NCBI GenBank assembly: GCA_001899765.1
Contig: MKWM01000019.1
Location: forward strand, 156,494 to 220,493
Direction: 5' to 3'
Source of the DNA: Thiobacillus sp. 63-78
GTDB lineage: Bacteria > Pseudomonadota > Gammaproteobacteria > Burkholderiales > Thiobacillaceae
Length of the DNA: 64,000 nt
Shown here: positions 57,591-64,000 of the stretch, in pieces
Layout of the letters: each line of letters opens with the position of its first letter
Numbering within the stretch: position 1 is the stretch's first letter
Notes under the pieces: generated by a model
What the model was told of the DNA's origin: nothing
What the model saw: the letters and a program-made list of their open reading frames with translations, nothing else
The model's database searches: none
Made by a program: the position numbers and the translations under genes

Positions 57591-57608
57591 TTAGCAGCAA
57601 CTGTGCCA
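57591..57608 (-). promoter_or_regulatory. Candidate sigma-54 promoter of glnA
   Basis: On the minus strand TGGCAC-AGTTG-CTGCT places GG and GC 12 bases apart, as sigma-54 promoters require. It lies 92-109 bp upstream of the glnA ATG. Confidence 0.7.
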
Positions 57609-57681
57609 TACCAAAAATCAAGCGCCAGACATTGTGCCATAAGGCCTGAGCAAGGAGATAGCGCGTCTTCATTGGCTCTTT

Positions 57682-57698
57682 TGCACCAAAAGAATGCA
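57682..57698. promoter_or_regulatory. NtrC-binding site 1
   Basis: TGCACC-AAAAG-AATGCA is close to the NtrC consensus TGCACC-N5-GGTGCA. It lies about 75-90 bp upstream of the sigma-54 promoter. Confidence 0.7.
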
Positions 57699-57712
57699 TG
57701 TGGATGACGATG

Positions 57713-57729
57713 CGCACCAATATGATGCA
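57713..57729. promoter_or_regulatory. NtrC-binding site 2
   Basis: CGCACC-AATAT-GATGCA matches the NtrC consensus and is spaced 31 bp from site 1, three helical turns, allowing cooperative binding. Confidence 0.65.
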
Positions 57730-57785
57730 TATTGCATCGGGCACGAGGGGTCATATACTGAACCAAGAATAAAAAAGGAATTGTC

Positions 57786-58241
57786 ATGGGACGCATCACT
57801 CAGTTGCTCGATACCGCTCACCAGCGTAGCGAGTCGAATTGCTGGCCATTTGCCGGCGCCTTATTCCCTCACGAAGCGCATGAATTGTTGCAGATTGCCC
57901 CCGGAGCCCGCCTGATCGACGTGCGTTCGCATGCAGAACTCGAACTCAACGGCATCATCCCCGGGGCGCTGCATGTCGAATGGCAGTCCTGGCCTGGCTG
58001 GATTCTTAATCCCTATTTTCTCACCCAGCTTGCGCAAGCCACCGATCCGGAATCCCTGCTGCTCTTCATCGATCGCAGCGGCGAGCGTTCGCTTCGTGCC
58101 GCCGTCGCCTGCGCCGACGCCGGACGAGGCAGTTGCTACCACGTGCTGGAAGGCCTCGAAGGTGACCTCAACAAGGCCACCGGCCACCGCAACGAACTCA
58201 ACGGCTGGAAACACCGAAGCCTGCCCTGGACTCAGAGCTGA
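57786..58241 (+). CDS. Rhodanese-like protein without the catalytic cysteine
   Basis: A 151-aa single-domain rhodanese-fold protein: LIDVRSHAELELNGIIPGALHVEW is the usual first half. The catalytic loop reads FIDRSGERSLRAA, with Asp where the active cysteine (usually CRSGxRS) should be, so it cannot be a sulfurtransferase by the standard mechanism. The ATG follows AAGGA. It is divergent from glnA, sharing the region with the NtrC sites. Confidence 0.82.
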   Translation: MGRITQLLDTAHQRSESNCWPFAGALFPHEAHELLQIAPGARLIDVRSHAELELNGIIPGALHVEWQSWPGWILNPYFLTQLAQATDPESLLLFIDRSGERSLRAAVACADAGRGSCYHVLEGLEGDLNKATGHRNELNGWKHRSLPWTQS

Positions 58242-58299
58242 CGCGGCGACCCGGACAAACACGCATGGCAGCCGGTTGAAGGGCTAGAATACGCCCGCC

Positions 58300-59097
58300 A
58301 TGACCGACCGTTACGCCGTATTCGGGCACCCGATCGCCCACTCCAAATCGCCGCAGATCCATACCGCCTTCGCTCGCCAGACCGGCCAGGACATGCGCTA
58401 CGAAGCCATCCTCGCACCGCTCGACGGCTTTGCGGCGAGCGTGGCGCAGTTCATCGCCGCAGGCGGTCGCGGCGCCAACGTCACCGTCCCGTTCAAGGAA
58501 GAAGCCTTCAAACTGGCCAGCCGCCTGAGCCCGCGCGCGCAACGCGCCGGCGCGGTCAACACGCTGGTGTTCGATGCCGACGGCATCCTCGGCGACAACA
58601 CCGACGGCGCCGGCCTGGTCGCCGATCTCACCCGTAACCTGCGCTGTACGCTCGCCGACCAGCGCGTCCTGCTGCTCGGCGCCGGTGGCGCGGCGCGCGG
58701 CGTGATCGGGCCGCTGCTCGACCAGCGGCCCACGGCGCTCGTCGTCGCCAACCGCACCGTCCGCCGCGCCGAGGAACTCGCCGAGCTGTTCGGCCGCGGC
58801 GTCCGTGCCTGCGGGCTCGACGCGCTCGACACCCCGTTCGACCTCGTCGTCAACGCCACCGCCGCCAGCCTCGCCGGCGACCTGCCGCCGCTGTCGCCGC
58901 GCGTGTTTACCGCGGACACGCTGGCCTACGACATGATGTACGGGCGCGACACGCCTTTCCTCGGCTTCGCCCGCGCGCACGGCGCAGCGACGGCCGACGG
59001 CCTCGGCATGCTGGTGGAACAGGCCGCCGAAGCGTTTCATCTGTGGCGCGGCGTGCGCCCCGACACCGCACCCGTCATCGCGAACCTCCGCACATGA
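58300..59097 (+). CDS. aroE: Shikimate dehydrogenase
   Basis: A 265-aa NADPH-dependent shikimate dehydrogenase. Seen: [20 protein letters not shown] (substrate site), [16 protein letters not shown] with catalytic Lys, [12 protein letters not shown], the NADP site [12 protein letters not shown], and LVNATAASL. Overlaps mtgA by 4 bp. Confidence 0.96.
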   Translation: MTDRYAVFGHPIAHSKSPQIHTAFARQTGQDMRYEAILAPLDGFAASVAQFIAAGGRGANVTVPFKEEAFKLASRLSPRAQRAGAVNTLVFDADGILGDNTDGAGLVADLTRNLRCTLADQRVLLLGAGGAARGVIGPLLDQRPTALVVANRTVRRAEELAELFGRGVRACGLDALDTPFDLVVNATAASLAGDLPPLSPRVFTADTLAYDMMYGRDTPFLGFARAHGAATADGLGMLVEQAAEAFHLWRGVRPDTAPVIANLRT

Positions 59098-59795
59098 TGC
59101 GTGCCGTGTGGCGCTGGCTCGGCAAGGGCATCGCGGCGGCGGTCACGCTGGTGCTGCTGTATCAGGTGTGGCTGTTCGCGCACGTGCTGTGGTGGATCGA
59201 TCACAATCCCGCCTCCACCGCCTTCATGGCAGCGGGCCTGGCCCGCCAGCAGGAAAAAAATCCCGACGCCGAACTGCGCCACCAGTGGGTGCCTTACGAC
59301 CGCATCTCCATTCACCTGAAGCGCGCCATCGTCGCCGCCGAGGACGCCAGGTTCCTCGAACATGAAGGCTTCGACGTCGAAGGCATCCAGACCGCAGTCG
59401 AGAAAAACCTGAAGAAGGGCCGCCTCGTCGCCGGCGGCTCCACCATCAGCCAGCAGCTCGCCAAGAACCTCTTCCTCTCCGGCGAGCGCAGCTTCATCCG
59501 CAAGGGCCAGGAAGCCGTCATCACGCTCATGATCGAAGCCACCTGGAGCAAGCGCCGCATCCTCGAGGTCTACCTCAACGTCATCGAATGGGGCAACGGG
59601 ATCTACGGTGCCGAAGCTGCCGCCCACCGCTACTACAAGACTTCCGCCGCCAGCCTCGGCCGCGACCAGGCCGCCCATCTGGCCGCCATGGCGCCCAACC
59701 CGCGCTGGTACGAGACCCACCGCAGCTCGCGCGCGTATCAGCGGCGCGTCGCGGTGATCAGCCGGTACATGGGGAGTGCGCAGGTGCCGCGCTGA
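59094..59795 (+). CDS. mtgA: Monofunctional peptidoglycan glycosyltransferase
   Basis: A 233-aa GT51 enzyme with one N-terminal membrane helix ([19 protein letters not shown]). Catalytic Glu in [32 protein letters not shown] and [20 protein letters not shown] complete the GT51 motifs. The start overlaps the aroE stop. It polymerises lipid II. Confidence 0.95.
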   Translation: MMRAVWRWLGKGIAAAVTLVLLYQVWLFAHVLWWIDHNPASTAFMAAGLARQQEKNPDAELRHQWVPYDRISIHLKRAIVAAEDARFLEHEGFDVEGIQTAVEKNLKKGRLVAGGSTISQQLAKNLFLSGERSFIRKGQEAVITLMIEATWSKRRILEVYLNVIEWGNGIYGAEAAAHRYYKTSAASLGRDQAAHLAAMAPNPRWYETHRSSRAYQRRVAVISRYMGSAQVPR

Positions 59796-59801
59796 CGCTC
59801 T

Positions 59802-61217
59802 TCATCGTTCCCGCAGGCTTTCGCCCGCCACCTGCATCAGCGGACTGAGGAAATACTCGATCACCCGCCGCGTGCCGGTCTTGACCTCGACCGTCACCGC
59901 CATGCCGGGGCTGAGCCGGACGGTCTTGTTCTCCACCCGAATGGTGTCCCTGGCGAGCTTCACCCGCGTCGAATAGATCAGCCCCAGTTTCTCGTCCTGG
60001 ATCGCGTCGGACGACACCTGGGTGATCGTGCCATGCAGGGTGCCGTATTTGGTGAACGGGAAGGTCTCCACCTTCACCTCGGCCTCCTGGCCGGGATTCA
60101 CGAAGCCGATGTCCTTGTTGGGCAACATGGCTTCGACCTCCAGCACGTTCTCTTTCGGCACGATCACCATCAAGGGCTGGGCCGGCGTCACGACACCGCC
60201 CACCGTGCTGACCGCAAGCTGCTGGACCGTGCCGGCGACCGGTGCGGTCAAATGCATCAAGCGGCTGCGCCGCGCTGCCTTGATCAGCTCCTGCTCCAGC
60301 GACACGGCTTTTTGGGAGGCCTGGTTGAGTTGATCCAGCAACTGCCGGCGCGTCCCGGCTTCGAGCGTGGTTTGCTGGCGTTGCGCTTCCACCAGTTGGG
60401 CACGGATTTCCACGACGTGCGATCGGCTGCCGGCCAGATCCTGCTCCTGTTCGATGCGCGCCTGTTCGCGTTCCAGATAGCCATGCCGGGACATGAACTT
60501 CTCCTGCATCAGCTTCCGGTAGTCCTGCGCGCGCTGGCGGGCGATCGGGACGGTTTGTTCGAGCTTGCCGACCTGTTCCCGGGTCGTCTGAAGCTCCGCC
60601 CGACGGCGGGCGATCTCGGCCTGCAATTGCAGTTGGCGGGCCTGGTATTCCGCGTACTGGCCGGCAGCCTGGCTCTGTTCGGCAAGGAGACGGTCCGCCT
60701 CCACGCCGGCCAGCGGCTCCAGTCTGGGGGGCGCGCCGCGTTCCAGCGCGGACAGCAGCGCTTGCGCGCGCAGGGCTTCCAGTTGCGCGGTCAGCGCTTC
60801 GCTGCGCAGCCGGTCGCTGTCGGCGGCGGCACTGGTGGCGTCGAGCTCGATCAGCAACTGGCCCGGTTCGACTGCCTGTCCGTCGCGCACGAGGATTGCC
60901 TTGACCACGGCGGTTTCCACCGGCTGGATGAGCTTGGTGCGGTCGTTGGGGATGATCTTGCCGACCGCGGTGGCCACGACATCGATGCGGCCGAAGACCG
61001 CCCACAGCAGCGCAATCAGGGCGAAGGCCATGATCAGCCAGAGCGCCATGCGCGGCGCGGGGTGCACCGGCGTGTCGCGCAAGGCCAGTGCGGCGGGCAG
61101 GAACTGGGCTTCGTGCACGTGCAGCGCGGGGGCATCCGTCGCCTGACGCTGCGACCAGGCGTGACGGAAGACCTTGAGGTAGCGTGCGAGCAGATCGGCC
61201 AGAGCGCGTCGTGTCAT
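59802..61217 (-). CDS. Type I secretion periplasmic adaptor (HlyD family)
   Basis: A 471-aa membrane fusion protein with one N-terminal helix (LWLIMAFALIALLWAVFG), a long periplasmic coiled-coil region (residues about 120-300) and lipoyl/beta-barrel segments (VEAMLPNKDIGFVNPGQEAEV). It ends with GTRRVIEYFLSPLMQ, the usual HlyD C-terminus. It lies 8 bp after the ABC exporter gene. No TolC homologue is in the window. Confidence 0.95.
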   Translation of the reverse strand: MTRRALADLLARYLKVFRHAWSQRQATDAPALHVHEAQFLPAALALRDTPVHPAPRMALWLIMAFALIALLWAVFGRIDVVATAVGKIIPNDRTKLIQPVETAVVKAILVRDGQAVEPGQLLIELDATSAAADSDRLRSEALTAQLEALRAQALLSALERGAPPRLEPLAGVEADRLLAEQSQAAGQYAEYQARQLQLQAEIARRRAELQTTREQVGKLEQTVPIARQRAQDYRKLMQEKFMSRHGYLEREQARIEQEQDLAGSRSHVVEIRAQLVEAQRQQTTLEAGTRRQLLDQLNQASQKAVSLEQELIKAARRSRLMHLTAPVAGTVQQLAVSTVGGVVTPAQPLMVIVPKENVLEVEAMLPNKDIGFVNPGQEAEVKVETFPFTKYGTLHGTITQVSSDAIQDEKLGLIYSTRVKLARDTIRVENKTVRLSPGMAVTVEVKTGTRRVIEYFLSPLMQVAGESLRER

Positions 61218-61225
61218 GTGTCGGC

Positions 61226-63361
61226 TCAGGCGTGTTGCAGGCGGTGCAGGCGGGAGTAGTGCCCGGCTTCGTGTTCCAGTAGCTCGGCGTGCGTGCCGGC
61301 CTCGACGATCTGGCCGTGGTCCATCACCAGGATGCGGTGGGCCTGGCGTACCGCGGACAGCCGATGGGCGATGATGACGACGGTGCGCCCCTGGCAGATG
61401 GCCTGCATGTTGTTCTGGATGATGCGTTCGGATTCGTAATCGAGCGCGCTGGTTGCTTCGTCGAGGATGAGGACGCGCGGCTGCGTCATCAGGGCGCGGG
61501 CGATGGCAATGCGCTGGCGCTGGCCGCCGGACAGGGTCGAGCCGTGTTCACCGACCACGGTGTCATAGGCCTCGGGCAGTTCGAGGATGAATTCGTGCGC
61601 ACCGGCCAGCCTGGCGGCCGCGACCACCTGCTCCAGCGGCGCGCCGGGGTCGGCCAGGGCGATGTTCTCCCTCAAGGTGCGATTGAACAGCACGTTCTCC
61701 TGCAGCACCACGCCGATCTGCCGCCTCAGGCTGGAGGCGTCGGCCAGGGTCAGATCCATCCCGTCGATCAGTACCCTGCCGCGTTCCGGCACGTAGAGGC
61801 GCTGGATCAGTTTGGTCAGCGTGCTCTTGCCCGAACCGGAGCGGCCGACGATGCCGATGACCTCGCCGGGCTGGATGTCGAGGGTGATGCCCTTGAGTAC
61901 TTCGGGGGTGTCGGGCCGGTAGCGGAAGCTGACCTGGTCGAAGCCGATGCGGCCGGCAATCGGCGGCAGGCTGCTCTTGGCGCCAGCCACTTCAGTGGGG
62001 GAATTCAGGATGTCGCCCAGCCGCTGGACCGATATACCGGTCTGCTGGAAGTCGGTCCACAATTGCGCCAGCCGCATGATGGGCTGCGCCACCCGCCCGG
62101 CCAGCATGTTGAAGGCGATGAGCTGGCCGACGGTGAGCTGCCCCTCGATCACCAGCCTGGCGCCGAGCCACAGGGTGCCCACGGTGACGAGCTTGCCGAT
62201 GAGGTGGGTGCTTTCGTGCGCCAGCGTGGAAACCGTGGCGGACTTGAAGCCGGCCGAGACGTAGCCGGCCAGTTGGGCATCCCAGCGGCGCTGCATCTGC
62301 GGCTCCACCGCCATGCTCTTCAGGGTGTCGATGCCGGCCACGGTTTCGACCAGGAAGGCCTGATTCTCGGCGCTGCGGTTGAATTTCTCGTGCAGCCGCG
62401 CGCGCAAGAGCGGCGTGATCAGGAGAGCAATCACGAAATACAGCGGCAGCGAAGCCAATACCACCAGCGTGAGCCAGCCGCTGTAGAACAGCATCACGCC
62501 GATGAAGACGACCGAGAACAGCACGTCGAGCACGACGGTGATCGAGTTGCCGGTGAGGAAGGCGCGGATGTTCTCCAGTTCCCTGACACGGGCGACCGAG
62601 TCGCCGACCCGGCGTGCCTGGAAATAACTCAGCGGCAGATGGAGCAGATGGCGGAACAGCCGCGCGCCCAACTCGACGTCGATGCGGCTGGTGGTGTGGG
62701 CGAAGACGTAACTACGCAGGCCCGACAAGCCCACTTCGAAGATCGACACCAGCAGGAGACCGACTGCGATCACATCCAGTGTCGTCAGGCCATGGTGCAC
62801 CAGCACCTTGTCCATCACCACCTGGAAGAACAGGGGCGTGACCAGGGCGAAGAGGTTCAGCACGAACGACACCAGCAGCACCTCGCCCAGCAGCTTGCGG
62901 TATTTGACGACGGCGGGGATGAACCAGGAGAAGTCGAACTTCGCCATCACGCCGACCAGCGAGGCGCGCGAGGTGAAGAGAATCAGTTCTCCGCTCCAGC
63001 GCGCCAGCAGTTCGTCGCGCGACACCACCTGCGGCCGCTCGGCCCTGGGGTCGTGGATCAGGGCTTTGCCGGCGTCGAAGCGGGCGAGGATGAAGTGGCC
63101 GCCTTCGCTGTCCACCGCCATGGCGGGCAGTGGGGTGCGATCCAGCCGCTCGACCGACGTCCTGACTGATTTGGCCTGCAAGCCCAGATGCCTGGCGGCG
63201 AGCAGGATTTCATGCCTGCCGAAAGGCTCGCCGGAGGCCTTGAACTGATGCGCCAGTTGATCGGGGTCGGCCGCGACCTGATGAAAGCGTGCGAGCATGA
63301 CCAGACAGGTCAGACCGGTGTCTACGCCGGGCACAAAGGATGCTTCGGAAGTTGAATTCAT
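61226..63361 (-). CDS. Type I secretion ABC exporter (HlyB type)
   Basis: A 711-aa exporter: an N-terminal C39-like domain (residues about 1-130), six-helix membrane domain, and ATPase (IVGRSGSGKSTLTKLIQRLY; LSGGQRQRIAIARAL; VLILDEATSALD). The C39 catalytic cysteine is missing: DTGLTCL stands where peptidases have DCGxxCL. So the domain binds substrate, as in HlyB, and does not cleave. It is adjacent to the RTX gene, the likely substrate. Confidence 0.95.
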   Translation of the reverse strand: MNSTSEASFVPGVDTGLTCLVMLARFHQVAADPDQLAHQFKASGEPFGRHEILLAARHLGLQAKSVRTSVERLDRTPLPAMAVDSEGGHFILARFDAGKALIHDPRAERPQVVSRDELLARWSGELILFTSRASLVGVMAKFDFSWFIPAVVKYRKLLGEVLLVSFVLNLFALVTPLFFQVVMDKVLVHHGLTTLDVIAVGLLLVSIFEVGLSGLRSYVFAHTTSRIDVELGARLFRHLLHLPLSYFQARRVGDSVARVRELENIRAFLTGNSITVVLDVLFSVVFIGVMLFYSGWLTLVVLASLPLYFVIALLITPLLRARLHEKFNRSAENQAFLVETVAGIDTLKSMAVEPQMQRRWDAQLAGYVSAGFKSATVSTLAHESTHLIGKLVTVGTLWLGARLVIEGQLTVGQLIAFNMLAGRVAQPIMRLAQLWTDFQQTGISVQRLGDILNSPTEVAGAKSSLPPIAGRIGFDQVSFRYRPDTPEVLKGITLDIQPGEVIGIVGRSGSGKSTLTKLIQRLYVPERGRVLIDGMDLTLADASSLRRQIGVVLQENVLFNRTLRENIALADPGAPLEQVVAAARLAGAHEFILELPEAYDTVVGEHGSTLSGGQRQRIAIARALMTQPRVLILDEATSALDYESERIIQNNMQAICQGRTVVIIAHRLSAVRQAHRILVMDHGQIVEAGTHAELLEHEAGHYSRLHRLQHA

Positions 63362-63481
63362 TCTCTAGCCAAATACGCACTTCCCGAAACCAAAGACGGG
63401 TTCGGGACGTGCGCTCCGGATGTTGTTGTATGTGTTGCAGCGCCCCTCCCCGACGCGCCGCAACCCTCCTTTTTTTTCTTG

Positions 63482-64000
63482 TTACTGCCAGTTGGCGGCG
63501 ATGACGCCCGCGAGGGCATCCTGGTAGGTCTGCGGCAGCGTGGTCTGCCCGGCGGCCGGCGGCGCGAAGCTGGCCATGGCGTTGACCAGATTTTGCACAT
63601 TGCTGTCGAGCAGGGTCTGCGCGCCGTCGGTCGTCTGGAACTGTTCGACGTGATACGCGCTGCCGAGATACCAGTCCTTGATCACCAGCTTGTCAGCGGT
63701 GCCGATGATGCTGGTTTCAAGGTTGTTGCCGACTTTCTGGAACCAGAGCTGCTCGGCGCTGACACCCGACAGGAATTGGGCGATGTCAGTGTTCCCTGCG
63801 GTGGCGTCGTTCTCGATCACGGTATCCATGCCGTCCCCTCGCCCCAGGATATAGGTATCGTTCCCACGCCCGCCTGCGATGCGATCAGCGCCCGTGCCGC
63901 CAGATATGACATCATCACCCTGGCTGCCGGAAATCTGGTCATCACCCGCACCGCCCTCGATGCGGGCGATGTTCACGAGCTCCGTCGCGCTGAAGTCCAT
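63482..64000 (-). CDS. RTX calcium-binding secreted protein, C-terminal part
   Basis: The gene runs off the right edge; 172 residues of the C-terminus are visible. GGAGDDQISGSQGDDVISGG and following repeats are RTX nonapeptides that bind calcium. GNNLETSIIGTADKLVIKDW belongs to the hemolysin-type related domain. The C-terminal end (VIAANWQ) would carry the uncleaved secretion signal. It is placed to be exported by the adjacent HlyB/HlyD pair. Confidence 0.9.
   Translation of the reverse strand: MDFSATELVNIARIEGGAGDDQISGSQGDDVISGGTGADRIAGGRGNDTYILGRGDGMDTVIENDATAGNTDIAQFLSGVSAEQLWFQKVGNNLETSIIGTADKLVIKDWYLGSAYHVEQFQTTDGAQTLLDSNVQNLVNAMASFAPPAAGQTTLPQTYQDALAGVIAANWQ

Noticed and set aside
61289..63169. 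Plus-strand open frame of 626 codons
   Set aside because: Antisense to the ABC exporter with complete Walker and signature motifs.

Overview
The window reads as the chromosome of a GC-rich, sulfur-oxidising, probably autotrophic betaproteobacterium of the Thiobacillus type. The evidence is a complete oxidative dsr cluster, cobalt-type thiocyanate hydrolase genes, cyanase, and the beta-proteobacterial order glnA / DUF4124 protein / ntrB / ntrC. No transposase, integrase, tRNA, rRNA or CRISPR array was seen. Both ends are cut: an scn-linked gene at base 1 and an RTX protein gene at base 64000.

Region 1 (1-13.2 kb) is a thiocyanate/cyanate utilisation locus. It holds a thiocyanate hydrolase operon (scnB-scnA-scnC plus a partial downstream gene). 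A second operon has a second scnB/scnA-like pair but no gamma subunit, followed by a DGC-domain protein and a thiamine-diphosphate enzyme. There is also a SAM methyltransferase, a cbiM-cynS operon (cobalt uptake, cyanase), a CynR-like LysR regulator, an orphan glcF, an outer-membrane protein and a PhzF-family gene. Four copies of a 40-bp element with a LysR-type dyad lie upstream of the scn operon, the second scn-like operon, cbiM-cynS/cynR and glcF. Three of them sit 200-204 bp from the start codon they face, so I propose one regulon under the CynR-like protein.

Region 2 (13.4-22.8 kb) is regulatory and envelope-related: a cytoplasmic GAF histidine kinase and NarL-type regulator, a periplasmic binding protein overlapping a diguanylate cyclase, a pqiA-pqiA-pqiB-pqiC operon, and a YSC84-type lipoprotein.

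Region 3 (22.9-45 kb) is the sulfur core. On the minus strand lie dsrABEFHCMKLJOPNR and cysG, then nifJ and a dihydroorotate-dehydrogenase-like gene. Divergent from dsrA are a 73-aa protein, a Cas6/Cmx6-like RAMP protein with no CRISPR array, a DsrC paralogue with no cysteines, a thiosulfate/mercaptopyruvate sulfurtransferase, an unknown protein and a TauD-type dioxygenase. Strong inverted repeats lie upstream of dsrA, after dsrC and after the Cas6-like gene.

Region 4 (46-64 kb) is mostly housekeeping: hemA-prfA-prmC, grxD, the nitrogen regulon ntrC-ntrB-DUF4124-glnA with NtrC sites and a sigma-54 promoter, aroE and mtgA. Two accessory sets are embedded. One is an HPr-kinase-related system (Tat-type secreted protein, PqqD-like chaperone, HprK-related kinase, nucleotidyltransferase). 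The other is a type I secretion pair next to an RTX substrate. The thiocyanate and cyanate genes release ammonia, which fits their presence in a genome with an NtrBC/GlnA system; the released sulfur would feed sulfur oxidation.
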